DNA of 64,000 nt from the NCBI GenBank assembly GCA_033807775.1, contig CM066315.1:63186320-63250319 (forward strand). The letters run 5' to 3'. This stretch comes from Saussurea involucrata. Lineage: Eukaryota; Streptophyta; Magnoliopsida; Asterales; Asteraceae. The notes beneath the pieces were generated by a model. The model was not told the origin of the DNA, ran no database searches, and worked only from the letters and a program-made list of their open reading frames with translations. Numbering within the stretch: the first letter of the stretch is position 1; each line of letters starts with the position of its first letter. The translations under genes and the position numbers were made by a program. This document shows positions 45,062 through 56,375 of the stretch, piece after piece.

Positions 45062-47331
45062 GGTTCTTGGGGGTTTCTAGTTATTCTCTCTGAAGGTTGT
45101 GACTGATGTATCGTCTCAAAAATTTTAAAGTATTTAATTGTATCTTAACATCTAGTGTTTTTTTCTTTAGGGTCAAAATCGTTCGATGACTTTTGCGTGT
45201 TTTCTAGTGTTTTTCGAACCTATCTTATCGTAATCAAATCCTTCTGATTCAAGATGTAGAAAATGGGGAATATATTATTTTTCTAGAATAGTGAATTATG
45301 GTTTATACTTATTATGTTATGCATGAAATCTCATTATCATAATAGTATTGGATTTTTGTATCCTTACATTTTATTGATCATACTTCATCAATATTTCAAT
45401 TTTCGAATAAAAACCACTCAATCTATTGGATCTCCAGGTAGTAGGGGAATCACGTGGATTTCTTAAGTCCCTACAAACCTTAGGGTTATTTACACCCGTT
45501 TGACAAAATCCAAATCGATATCTTGCGATTTAATTAATTTGAATATAACATTGTTAATTATAGAACTTTTGGCAAGAGGCCAAAATGAATATGAGTTTGG
45601 CATATGAAGCCAATTTTAAAGTTTTAATATCTTAATAGTATTTTTAGAGATTTTGCCATTAAACAAATCAATATTAGTTTTGACATAAAGTCAAATTCAA
45701 ACTCTTAACAACTTAATGGTATTTCTGGATCTTTTGGTAAAATCAAATATTAGGGGGTTGGAAGTGTAACATCCAAAAGTTATTTATAAGATTGGAATTA
45801 ATGAGTAGGAACTCATGATCAAGATAAACATTTGATTAATGTTTTAACATTTTCATGTCATTTTTTGAGTTTTTGGTAAAATACCAAAATATATGGGGGT
45901 GGAAGTGTAACTTCCAAATTTATATATAAGATTGGGAAAGATGAGTAGGAACTCATGTCTAGATAAGAATTTAAGTTATAAATTATAAGTTAAGATAAAC
46001 ATTAAATAAGATAAACCATTTTGTAATAAATAAAACTAATGTAAATAAATAATATTAACAATTAAATTAAACACGTTCAATACGATAAACTAACAAATAA
46101 CATTTATAAAGCTATAAGTGAATTGTAATATATCAATTGAAATTAAAAAAGCAGATAATAAAGAAAACAAACCGATCTTTATTTAATTAAATATATAAGC
46201 CCCTATCAAATACGGAAGTTCCCATTTAATTCCTTTTACCAGGTAAAAAAAATATATAGTTTTTTATTTATTTATTTTAGTTTGGATAATTACATCAAAA
46301 CACAATAAATCCCATATGAATTTAAATAATTAAATGAAAGTATACACACTTTATATATTTAGGCAAGTAATTATAATAATTTTAAAGCCTAAAACATATT
46401 AAATTGAATTTAATTTTTTTTTCACACATCGACCCTCAAAAGATGCAAAATAAAAGCCTTAAAATATAATCTATTACATCTATAAACAAATCCCAAAAAA
46501 AATATTAACAGGTTTAATATGCAAATGTCATTAAATTAACCGGTCTAACTATTTTTATGTAAAAGAAATTGATCCAATTTAATTAATATTAGCAATTAAA
46601 AATAATAATATCCAAAATTAAACGTAATTGGATCAAATTTAAATCTGCTAATTAATCATGAAATAAATTAACAAGAAAAGATAAATGAATCAAATCTGAA
46701 ATTTAATTAATGTATTCATATTTATCCTTAATGCAATATAAACATCATTACTAAAAAATTAAAAAATTAAATAACCCATATCATTGAATTAAATAAATTA
46801 TCGTATCCTAAATTAGCTTGTTATAAAACAATACCAAATTACCAATATGATAAAATTGTATATTGAAGGAATGTATAAACAAATCTATTAATAATTTGAT
46901 TAACCTAAATATAAATATATTGATTTTTCATATTGACATGTATATTTTAGAAGGCTTTCAAAAGAAATAATAATGCCCATAAAAATTCATGGTTGGGGTT
47001 TTGTATTTTTTATTTAATAAACAAATAATTTTTATTTAGTTATTATTATTAAGCAAGAATAGTTATTCAAAAACATGTACACAAGCAACAATCAAGTTCT
47101 AGTATATAGAATTTCCTATAAATATGTCAAAAAAAACTATAACAACAAATTAAATAAGCGTACAATGAATTATCATGGCTAAAAGAGTTGATTACGATTG
47201 ATGATAATTCATAAACAAAAAAGAAAATTGTAAGTTTTTTAATAAAGATACTTACTTGGATTGCAATACTTTGCGGATACAACAACCTTTTAGTAGCGGC
47301 GGAAACAGCGTGAGCTTACGTGCTGATAACG
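45062..47331 (-). other. AT-rich leader of copia C
   Basis: 2.3 kb without a gene. An imperfect repeat of about 140 bp (GGAAGTGTAACATCCAAAAG and GATGAGTAGGAACTCATG) appears at 45764 and 45905. The rest is A/T-rich. Confidence 0.65.
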
Positions 47332-47519
47332 TGTTAAAGGAAAGAAGAAACAGAACACAATAGAATGGAGAGAATGAATCGTAATTCTCATTAATTATAA
47401 GCCCTTTATATAGGGATGAGTTACAAGTAGATAGCTACAAGATATTTCAATTCTAATCTATCTCTATCCATATCTCTATCGTCATATCCTTTAGACGATG
47501 TCACATTTATCCTACAACA
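47332..47519 (-). repeat. 5' LTR of copia C (188 bp)
   Basis: Partner of 40347-40534; the primer-site-like sequence GCTGATAACG on + sits directly to its left. Confidence 0.95.
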
Positions 47520-47890
47520 TGTTTGAGTTTGTTAAACCAAGCTATTGGAGCTTGTTTAAGACCATAGAGTGTGTGGAGTTCACAAAAATAGGGTATGGCA
47601 ATAGACAGAACGGTACGAACAATAACAAGTTTGACTGCGGGACTAATGGTTTCAATGTAATCTAAACCTGGACGTTGATTGAATTCTTTGGATACTAGGA
47701 AAACCTTGTAATAGTTGATGGAGCCATCCAGGTTATATTTCGTCTTAAAAATCTACTTACAACAAATTAGATTTTTGTGACATAGAAGGGTGAATAAGAT
47801 CCCATGTTTTGTTTTTGAGTAAAGCATCATATATAACACCAAACAGGCCGCAGGAAAAAAAAAGTAGTGGATCTTTAGTGAAGGAACACA
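47520..47890 (-). pseudogene. Old copia RT N-terminal remnant
   Basis: The minus strand shows SLKDPLLFF, then WMAPSTITRFS-type decayed frames, and TLYGLKQAPIAWFNKLK at the insertion point of copia C. The tandem duplication starts inside it at 47621, so its first part recurs at 53984-54250. Confidence 0.78.
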
Positions 47891-47999
47891 AAGATTGAAT
47901 AGGGAAGGAAAAGAAAATTAGGGGGAGAGTACCATGGTGGGCAACAAAGGGGTAAGAAATAAATATGGATCTTTTATTCTCTTGATACTATATAAAGAA

Positions 48000-48302
48000 A
48001 CATAATAATTTGTATTTGAATGGACTTGTTTATTACATCAATGACTATCGACTATATATATATATATATATATATAATTTGAGAAATAAAAACTCTATTG
48101 TAGAGATTACAAAATTAATTAGAGTCGACGGGGATTAGTCGGGTGGCAGCCTTAAGTGGGAGCCCGGATACCCCGGGAAAGCGTGTGTGTGTTAACTGCC
48201 TTTCAAAATAAAATAAAAATTACAAGATTAATTATATGAGATGTGATAGAGAATAGATCGAGGGATATGATATTGGTGATCAAGAGATATAATTTGATGC
48301 AT
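48000..48302 (-). repeat. LTR-like 5' end of the old copia element (copy 1)
   Basis: Aligns with 31275-31493. A degenerate primer site (TAGTATCAAGAG on minus) lies at about 47979-47991. Copy 2 is at about 54361-54663. Confidence 0.65.
48122..48218 (+). mobile_element. Short A-tailed retroposon, 97 bp, 16-bp TSD (copy 1)
   Basis: A GC-rich body (GTCGACGGGGATTAGTCGGG...) ends in AAAATAAAATAAAA. It is flanked by ATTACAAAATTAATTA (48106-48121) and ATTACAAGATTAATTA (48219-48234). The related LTR at 31275-31493 lacks it, giving an empty site. Target-primed insertion is the natural reading. I see no clean pol III A/B boxes, so it may be 5'-truncated. Confidence 0.8.
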
Positions 48303-49391
48303 CTTTATCAACCTTTTTGTATCACTTGATGGTTTTTCTAAACCGAGTAGTTCGATAGGTCACATAACATTCCTTTTTGGTTGTTTAATCTAGTTGGCTC
48401 AGATTATGAAAATGAAAGGAATGAATTTATTGCTTACTCAAATGAGACACAAATAACTATTTATACTACCACAATACAAATAAAAATTACCAAAGTACCT
48501 TAATACTCTACTAGCCCCCAGATGATCTTGGAAAAATTTCCAATGCCATCTTGAACATTAACATAATTCATCAACTATGAGAAACAAATGAACGATAATG
48601 ATGGATCCATCAGGGCTCAACTTCCATTATGAGAGCATATGGAGTAGAAATGACATCAATATCATCTCGTTGATGATTGACATCCATAAATGCTAACGAT
48701 CGAAGCGATAACGATGAGAACAACACACGTCAAAGCTAAACATCGATACCTCGATGATGACAATAACAAATATATGAAGGGAAACTAAAAGAAACTCAAT
48801 AGGAATTCGAACTAAAACAAAAATAGAAAATAACCAAATGTAGCAATCCTTACGGCTTTGTCCTCATCATATGCCTCCTCTATGTTGTGTATAATAGTAG
48901 TACCAGCATTAGAATTTGTAATTCCTTGATCCATATCCATATAAGATGATAATGATGAAAAATAGACATGATCGTTGGAGAGCTTCTCTTAGGCATTACA
49001 TCAAACACTTGGAGTGCTATGTTGAATATAGTTAGAACTGATAAACAAAACCTTTTTGATTCCATCTTTCCCCTTGTTAAATTGAATCCAATCTTGTACA
49101 ATAACAAGTAACATATAATAGACACCATACTTGTGTATAATGTGATTTCATTTATTAGGAAAAACAACCCTGATACATGATAAACTCTAGCACTACATAT
49201 ATGTTGATTGCTTGATGATTTAGCAATGAACACATGGAAAGGATGCCATGAAAAAAGAGTCAAAATGGATCACAGATTTATTCGATTATAACTATATAAA
49301 CGTAAAACATAGTAGAGAATATACATTTGTTCTCGGTTCACTAAAATCTTTGATCGTAATATGAAAAATAGTAGAGAGCTACAAAGGCATG
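48303..49391. other. No recognised gene
   Basis: AT-rich DNA. A 127-codon minus open frame (48880-49263) recurs unchanged at 55241-55624 only because the segment is duplicated recently; it has no recognisable domain. Confidence 0.5.
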
Positions 49392-49610
49392 ATTGGGTCA
49401 CTTCTGTATCTCACGGCTAGTAGACCAGACATAATGTTTGTTACATATCTTTGTGCCAGATATCAAGCTAATCCAAATGAATCTCACCTCTCTAATGTTA
49501 AAAGAATCTTTAGATATCTTAAAATAACTCAATTCCTTGGTCTCTTTCCAAAAAATTCTGGGTTTTGAGCTAATCGCATACACAAATGCAGATCATGCAG
49601 GAGGCAAGCT
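49392..49610 (+). pseudogene. Copia RT/RNase H fragment (copy 1)
   Basis: Reads GMIGSLLYLTASRPDIMFVT, YLCARYQANPNESHLSNVK and RIFRYLKITQFLGLF, then a frameshift and the DADHAG motif (frame-shifted). It ends where a gypsy LTR begins at 49611. Copy 2 is at 55753-55971. Confidence 0.88.
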
Positions 49611-50017
49611 TGTGATAAGCACTAATTTTATATATTTTTTTTACGTCAATATTATCTTAAATTTAGTGTTAATCGGATGCTTAAAGTACCCCTGCTAATT
49701 CGGGTTTAGTATTTTATTGTTTGTAATTAAATTAGTTTGAAAAAAAATAAAACAAAAACAGAGTTGTATTATATTATTGATTTTGATTAAAAGAAAAAAA
49801 AAAACTTATATAACTATGTGGTTCTTGGGTTTGCAGGTCAAAGGAAGAAATGAAAAAAGAATGTTTTTATGGCCTCTTTTGGATAGTATTGGCAACCCAG
49901 GAAGTATAAAAAGAAAAAAAATGTTGTTTGTAGGCCCATATCATCAGCCGAACGAAGAAAAGAAGAAGAAGATATCGTGTATCAGCATCTTAGTTTCGTC
50001 CCCATCGTCGTTGAATT
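49611..50017 (+). repeat. Partial Athila/Tat-like gypsy LTR (copy 1)
   Basis: Begins TGTGATAAGCACTAATTTTA, a start I associate with Athila/Tat-type LTRs, and is cut at 50018 by the Sirevirus-like LTR. Copy 2 is at 55972-56375. Confidence 0.6.
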
Positions 50018-50051
50018 TGTTGGTCCCGAAGGGTTATACAAGTTTGTAGAA

Positions 50052-50072
50052 GGGGGGGGGGGGGGGGGGGGG
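50052..50072 (+). repeat. Run of 21 G
   Basis: The same LTR position has 10 G in copy 2 (56410-56419) and 7 G in the solo LTR (near 60650). Confidence 0.85.
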
Positions 50073-50285
50073 AGGGGTTGAATACAAACACACGATTTTT
50101 ACTTTTCTAAATTGTTTATTGATAAATCAAGACAATTTAGAACTTGTTGCGGAACAAGATCAAGGACTAATCCTAATCTAAACAAGTTAAGAACACTAAG
50201 TTTCTTGCACTAGAATAAGATGGAAAGGAGATAAGGAAATTACGAGTAATAACCTATTGATAGACGGGTTTACACCCCCCTAAAT

Positions 50286-50879
50286 CTACCGCAAGTGTGC
50301 ATGGGGATCTTCAGTTGGTGCACCTCCAAACATGTTCGATTGCACCAATTGGATGGTACCAAGCTTGATTTCAAAATTATCAGCAGCTATCGGAGGTGCA
50401 TATGGTCCTCGTTGTGCAACGCCCATGTTCGGGTTGGCGAAATTCCTCATTGGTACCCTTTGTGGTGGCGGTGGTGGTTGATTGACATTGTGATTGATCC
50501 CATGATTGGCGTTGTGATTGAGATTATGATTGATCCCATTGTTGACACCATTGTTGACATTGTCATTGACGCCATGATTAACATTGTAGTTGTTGCCAAC
50601 GCCGTGATTGACATTATTGTTGGCGTTATGATTGACGTTGTTGTTGAGACCATGATTGGCGTTATTGTGGTTTTGATTGTTCGCATTCACATTTGGAATT
50701 GGTTGACCATTGCCCATTGGAGGACCATTGTTGATGGGCATCCCCTCTTCCCAATCATCTTGAACGTGGACATTGACGTCAGCCATTCTGTTTCGTGCTT
50801 GTCGTCTCAGGTCTCTGGCAGTTCTTTCTATTTCCGGGTCAATCGGTAGTAATTCCCGAAATAGTCTCCTTCTTGGCAT
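50286..50879 (-). pseudogene. gag: Truncated gypsy Gag with Asn/His-rich repeat (copy 1)
   Basis: The likely start is ATG 50879 (MPRRRLFRELLPIDPEIERT). A long degenerate N-x-N-H-G repeat (about residues 55-135) is followed by proline-rich PPPPPQRVP and the start of the conserved gag core (ADNFEIKLGTIQLVQSN, EDPHAHL), where the deletion joins 3' LTR sequence. The family normally continues several hundred residues. Copy 2 (56628-57221) differs at two residues near the QDDWEEG segment. It cannot form a complete capsid protein. Confidence 0.87.
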
Positions 50880-51049
50880 AAACCAAGAGGTAACCTGAAA
50901 CAGAGAATATAGAATCTCAAAACCCAAAAATATATGAACTTTCAAAGCAGATTATAATAAAATAAAAACAGGGTGTCTAATGTAATAATTTCTACAACTG
51001 GTAGTGATATTCACACAAAACAGGTTCCCCGGCAACGACGCCAAAAACT

Positions 51050-52299
51050 TGATAGGCGGGTTTACACCCCCCTAAATCTACCGCAAGTGTACGGGTCGAA
51101 TCAAGTAATAGTACTTATAAAGTACGAGTATCGAACCAAAGGAACCAGGTGTCTAGTACCACAATGACGTGATTAAATTATTAACTAGACTAATACAAAT
51201 TGATTTGGATTGCTGATTATCGGAAACACGAATTAAAACTTTGATTAATTCAGATAAGAGAGAGAGTTGGAGGGTTGGTTTTCCTCATGAAAACAATCAA
51301 TTAGCTAAACAGATTTGACATGATTGAAATAACTTCAGGATGAAAAGCATGATCACAATCCATTACTATACTCTATCAAGCTATAGCAAAAATCATTCAA
51401 AACATTGTATCATCTTTCGATCTAGACAATTATAATTGAACAATCAGTGATTAAAAGCCACAAAGAACGACATATCATATTTCTATCTCAAAATCGTCCA
51501 AGACATAAAGGATTAATTAAATCTCAAAACTTCTCTCGAACGTTATAAGATTCATAAAATCAAATAATAGTTGATCGGACTATTACAAGCATTAAGAACA
51601 ATCCCAAATGTTTCATCCATCTAAATCAAACCAATCACATCTATCTGTAAAGCTAAACGATTATCAAACCATGATTCACACCAACCCCCCAACATGAACG
51701 GATTAGTTCATGTTGGGGGTTTCAAAACTCAGAAATGAAAAGATGGAAATGAAAGTAAACATGCTTTGCCTAAAAGAAAAGAAATCTAAAAACTCCCTGA
51801 AAAGCCTAAGCCGCCGATGAACGTATTCGATTCTCCTTGTTGATTCTCGTTACTTGATGTTTCTAGCCCTTTTCTCGCCTTCAAAAATCGCCTTCTATCT
51901 CCCAAAATCGCCCAGAAAGAGTCTCCAGCCGTAACTCCTTCATAATGCCCTCAACCCTAGCAGATAAATAGAATAAAAACGCTCAGGGGCTTGGCGCGTC
52001 TGGTGGCGCGTGTGGAGACGCGCATAGGACTGGAGTGCGAAATGAACAGGGGGCTGCGCGTCTGGTGGCGCGTCTGGAGGCGCACATAGCGCTGTTTGTC
52101 CCGAAAATCAGAATTTCTCTTTTTCGCTCCGGAAGTTGCCAACTTGCTCCAATTTATCCAAAAACTCTTCCTTCATCATTCTTTCCCAAAAACCTGTACT
52201 TACTCACAGAAATCATTAAATTCTACTATTTTTACTCGGGAACTTACAACAAACAGAACAAATTCGGGATCAAAATAATGTCGGAAAACGACATTATCA
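51050..52299 (-). repeat. 5' LTR of the gypsy derivative (1250 bp, copy 1)
   Basis: On + TGATAGGCGGGTTTACACCC...ACGACATTATCA. It contains GC-rich repeats (GCGCGTCTGGTGGCGCGT) at about 51990-52090. Copy 2 is at 57392-58641. Confidence 0.82.
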
Positions 52300-53259
52300 C
52301 CTAACACACAGTAGTAAGGAAGAATAAGAAGATGGCTGAGCACACTTCATTTCTGAAGTAGGGTTCTTCTTATATACTGCATGCATTTAATGCATGGCAG
52401 TATTGCTTTACACGTGGCAGCAGCTGAGTGGTTGTATGTCATTGACCTTTGTAGACAACCTTAGTAGCCGCATGGTGCACAGTGTAGAATCAGAGTTTGT
52501 TGTACGATTCTAGACAGAAGGGATGTCCGTTCTGACATTTCGTATGGAGACGTGCAAGGGGGGAAAGACAAAAGTAACTTGTAGAGGAAGACTTCATGAT
52601 CAGCTTTCGTTGAATCAGTACTTTATCAGTGAATGATAAAGCTCATCGATTGCTGAAGTCTTCTACTTGTAACTTCACGTTGAGTGGACAAATCTTGGCT
52701 TCGCTGATATCCGCATCAGTTCATTAGTAGACTTGTCGCTGTTCTTGAGCTTGATCTTCGACTTCAGCGTAGAACATATGTTGACGTGAAACTTGTCTTC
52801 AGGGATCATAAGTAAACAACTAACTTATCAGCGATTTATCACAGAGACTGAACAGGCTCAGACCTACTGGATGAATAGTGTTCGCTGAACTTTAAACTTA
52901 AAGAGTGAGAGTTCCTATCAGCGGTACTGTAAAGTCTTAGTACTTATAAGAGATAGAGAAACTCTAATACATATTGTTTACTTACAATTTTCACTAAGTG
53001 TTTTAAGAGAGGGTCATTATCAAATCACTGAGGGTTTGGATCAACAATCCCCCCCTATTTGATTATGACATAGGAACAAAAAAATTGCTAAGTATGAAAA
53101 CATAAGGATAAAAAGAACTCATAAAATATTTGTCCCTTTTACTGTTTTGTGGGATCTTTTCAGTACTGATGGAGTAAAGTACATTCGCTGAACTTTTTCT
53201 TTAAAACTTCATAAGGATTACAAAGGGAAGTGGAAAAATTACAATTACAACAAATAAAA

Positions 53260-54018
53260 TTACAAGTACAGAAGATATAGACAGATAAGGATAGAAGAAT
53301 TATAAGAGAGGTCCAATCCGTCAATAGGTTCTTCCTTAATGAGAAGTTCATCAAGGGTCTTTGATGTGGGAATCATCCAGTCAGGGACCGTTACACCTTG
53401 ATCCTTTTTGTTCTTTGCTTCTTCAAAAATCAAGGGCTTAAGGTATCGAGCCTGAAGGCCGCGTCTGAATTCACACCAGTAGATGAGATCTCTGAGCTGT
53501 TCGATGGGAGTGATGGGAAGCTCAGAGATGCGTTGAAAGTGTTGTCTTCCATCATAGTCTAAAAAGAAGATACCATAGGGTTCGCTTAAGACTTTTCCAG
53601 GGATTAAAGTTTCACCAAGAGGCAGAGAGGTGTCAAGCGCTGAGAGGTCAGGGTTAGGACCAAGTACTTCAGCACGAGAGAAACCAATACCTGTTTTGTT
53701 CCGTATAGGAGGACCTGAGCCTGAAGATTTCAGATTTTTCTTTGCAGAGGCCCTTCTTTTTTGAGTTGGAAGAGGAATATCCACAGCAGAAGAAACCAAG
53801 TCGATCTGAGAATTTACAATCTTCTCGACATGGCTCTTGAATTTTGAGCGAGATCGCTGAATGGCTATTCGTATCTCCAACCATTCAGAGAAACCAAACT
53901 TCTTTAATGAAGTAGCGTAAAAGGTTTGCTTGGTTTCGTCTTCTCTGAATACGTCAACTTCAACAACAGGAACGTCTACAAACAATAACAAGTTTGACTG
54001 CGGGACTAATGGTTTCAA
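53260..54018 (-). pseudogene. Chimeric ORF created at the duplication junction
   Basis: The first residues (MKPLVPQSNLLLF) come from old copia RT sequence in another frame. From the junction at 53983 the frame is the 3' ORF of the Sirevirus-like element (VDVPVVEVDVFREDETKQTF), to the stop at 53260. It exists only because the tandem duplication placed the two side by side. No evidence of expression. Confidence 0.85.
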
Positions 54019-54482
54019 TGTAATCTAAACCTGGACGTTGATTGAATTCTTTGGATACTAGGAAAACCTTGTAATAGTTGATGGAGCCATCCAGGTTATA
54101 TTTCGTCTTAAAAATCTACTTACAACAAATTAGATTTTTGTGACATAGAAGGGTGAATAAGATCCCATGTTTTGTTTTTGAGTAAAGCATCATATATAAC
54201 ACCAAACAGGCCGCAGGAAAAAAAAAGTAGTGGATCTTTAGTGAAGGAACACAAAGATTGAATAGGGAAGGAAAAGAAAATTAGGGGGAGAGTACCATGG
54301 TGGGCAACAAAGGGGTAAGAAATAAATATGGATCTTTTATTCTCTTGATACTATATAAAGAAACATAATAATTTGTATTTGAATGGACTTGTTTATTACA
54401 TCAATGACTATCGACTATATATATATATATATATATAATTTGAGAAATAAAAACTCTATTGTAGAGATTACAAAATTAATTA

Positions 54483-54579
54483 GAGTCGACGGGGATTAGT
54501 CGGGTGGCAGCCTTAAGTGGGAGCCCGGATACCCCGGGAAAGCGTGTGTGTGTTAACTGCCTTTCAAAATAAAATAAAA
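54483..54579 (+). mobile_element. Short A-tailed retroposon (copy 2)
   Basis: Duplicate of 48122-48218. Confidence 0.8.
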
Positions 54580-54663
54580 ATTACAAGATTAATTATATGA
54601 GATGTGATAGAGAATAGATCGAGGGATATGATATTGGTGATCAAGAGATATAATTTGATGCAT

Positions 54664-55752
54664 CTTTATCAACCTTTTTGTATCACTTGATGGTTTTTCT
54701 AAACCGAGTAGTTCGATAGGTCACATAACATTCCTTTTTGGTTGTTTAATCTAGTTGGCTCAGATTATGAAAATGAAAGGAATGAATTTATTGCTTACTC
54801 AAATGAGACACAAATAACTATTTATACTACCACAATACAAATAAAAATTACCAAAGTACCTTAATACTCTACTAGCCCCCAGATGATCTTGGAAAAATTT
54901 CCAATGCCATCTTGAACATTAACATAATTCATCAACTATGAGAAACAAATGAACGATAATGATGGATCCATCAGGGCTCAACTTCCATTATGAGAGCATA
55001 TGGAGTAGAAATGACATCAATATCATCTCGTTGATGATTGACATCCATAAATGCTAACGATCGAAGCGATAACGATGAGAACAACACACGTCAAAGCTAA
55101 ACATCGATACCTCGATGATGACAATAACAAATATATGAAGGGAAACTAAAAGAAACTCAATAGGAATTCGAACTAAAACAAAAATAGAAAATAACCAAAT
55201 GTAGCAATCCTTACGGCTTTGTCCTCATCATATGCCTCCTCTATGTTGTGTATAATAGTAGTACCAGCATTAGAATTTGTAATTCCTTGATCCATATCCA
55301 TATAAGATGATAATGATGAAAAATAGACATGATCGTTGGAGAGCTTCTCTTAGGCATTACATCAAACACTTGGAGTGCTATGTTGAATATAGTTAGAACT
55401 GATAAACAAAACCTTTTTGATTCCATCTTTCCCCTTGTTAAATTGAATCCAATCTTGTACAATAACAAGTAACATATAATAGACACCATACTTGTGTATA
55501 ATGTGATTTCATTTATTAGGAAAAACAACCCTGATACATGATAAACTCTAGCACTACATATATGTTGATTGCTTGATGATTTAGCAATGAACACATGGAA
55601 AGGATGCCATGAAAAAAGAGTCAAAATGGATCACAGATTTATTCGATTATAACTATATAAACGTAAAACATAGTAGAGAATATACATTTGTTCTCGGTTC
55701 ACTAAAATCTTTGATCGTAATATGAAAAATAGTAGAGAGCTACAAAGGCATG
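54664..55752. other. No recognised gene (duplicate of 48303-49391)
   Basis: Same content as copy 1; nothing further seen. Confidence 0.5.
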
Positions 55753-55971
55753 ATTGGGTCACTTCTGTATCTCACGGCTAGTAGACCAGACATAATGTTT
55801 GTTACATATCTTTGTGCCAGATATCAAGCTAATCCAAATGAATCTCACCTCTCTAATGTTAAAAGAATCTTTAGATATCTTAAAATAACTCAATTCCTTG
55901 GTCTCTTTCCAAAAAATTCTGGGTTTTGAGCTAATCGCATACACAAATGCAGATCATGCAGGAGGCAAGCT
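55753..55971 (+). pseudogene. Copia RT/RNase H fragment (copy 2)
   Basis: Duplicate of 49392-49610. Confidence 0.88.
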
Positions 55972-56375
55972 TGTGATAAGCACTAATTTTATATATTTTT
56001 TTTACGTCAATATTATCTTAAATTTAGTGTTAATCGGATGCTTAAAGTACCCCTGCTAATTCGGGTTTAGTATTTTATTGTTTGTAATTAAATTAGTTTG
56101 AAAAAAAACAAAAAAAAACAGAGTTGTATTATATTATTGATTTTGATTAAAAGAAAAAAAAACTTATATAACTATGTGGTTCTTGGGTTTGCAGGTCAAA
56201 GGAAGAAATGAAAAAAGAATGTTTTTATGGCCTCTTTTGGATAGTATTGGCAACCCAGGAAGTATAAAAAGAAAAAAAATGTTGTTTGTAGGCCCATATC
56301 ATCAGCCGGACGAAGAAAAGAAGAAGAAGATATCGTATATCAGCATCTTAGTTTCGTCCCCATCGTCGTTGAATT
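55972..56375 (+). repeat. Partial Athila/Tat-like LTR (copy 2)
   Basis: Duplicate of 49611-50017, with A-run length changes. Confidence 0.6.

Larger units (their letters stand above)
40347..47519 (-). mobile_element. Ty1/copia element C with near-identical LTRs and a decayed interior, TSD TGTTT
   Basis: 188-bp LTRs (40347-40534 and 47332-47519) differ at one base. An exact 5-bp duplication TGTTT flanks it (40342-40346, 47520-47524). On the minus strand there is a CGTTATCAGCACG primer-site-like sequence next to the right LTR and an AAGGGGGG polypurine tract next to the left LTR. The interior has copia gag and pol remnants with no open frame over about 80 codons. Confidence 0.92.
31275..48302 (-). 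mobile_element. Old internally deleted Ty1/copia element split by two younger copia insertions
   Basis: The pieces read in order on the minus strand: LTR-like (about 48302-48000), degenerate primer site, RT start (47890-47520), RT middle (40346-40243), RT end and RNase H (32460-31510), then LTR-like (31493-31275). Gag, protease and integrase are missing. The two LTR-like segments align over most of their length (shared AATTTGAGAAATA, GATGTGATAGAGAATAGATC). Confidence 0.8.
50258..52299 (-). mobile_element. Athila/Tat-type gypsy deletion derivative, 2042 bp (copy 1)
   Basis: On the minus strand: a full LTR (52299-51050), an 18-base primer site TGGCGTCGTTGCCGGGGA (51043-51026), the gag N-terminal region, then only about 36 bp of the 3' LTR end (TGATAGACGGGTTTACACCC on +). 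Flanks CCTAT / CCTAA form a 5-bp duplication with one mismatch. Everything from mid-gag to the 3' LTR end is deleted. Confidence 0.87.
50018..53046 (-). repeat. 3' LTR of the Sirevirus-like element, interrupted (copy 1)
   Basis: On + TGTTGGTCCCGAAGG...GGTTTGGATCAACA, followed at 53047 by the polypurine tract complement (ATCCCCCCC). About 970 bp net of the 2.0-kb gypsy-derived insertion at 50258-52299. The solo LTR at 60616-61566 is an uninterrupted relative. Confidence 0.9.
47621..53983. repeat. Tandem segmental duplication, copy 1 (6363 bp)
   Basis: Matches 53984-60337 nearly base for base. Differences are scattered substitutions, a G-run length change and a 12-bp indel near 53771. The left edge lies in the old copia RT (CGGTACGAAC|AATAACAAG). 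Confidence 0.97.

Noticed and set aside
48122..48218. Calling the short retroposon a canonical SINE
   Set aside because: No convincing A box and B box at the required spacing; only the A-rich tail and TSD are supported.
48880..49263. 127-codon minus ORF identical at 55241-55624
   Set aside because: Identity is explained by the recent tandem duplication, not by selection; no recognisable domain.
50295..50849. 184-codon + strand ORF opposite the truncated gag (and its copy at 56637-57191)
   Set aside because: A shadow of the Asn/His-rich repeat, whose codons read open on the opposite strand; it lacks any domain.
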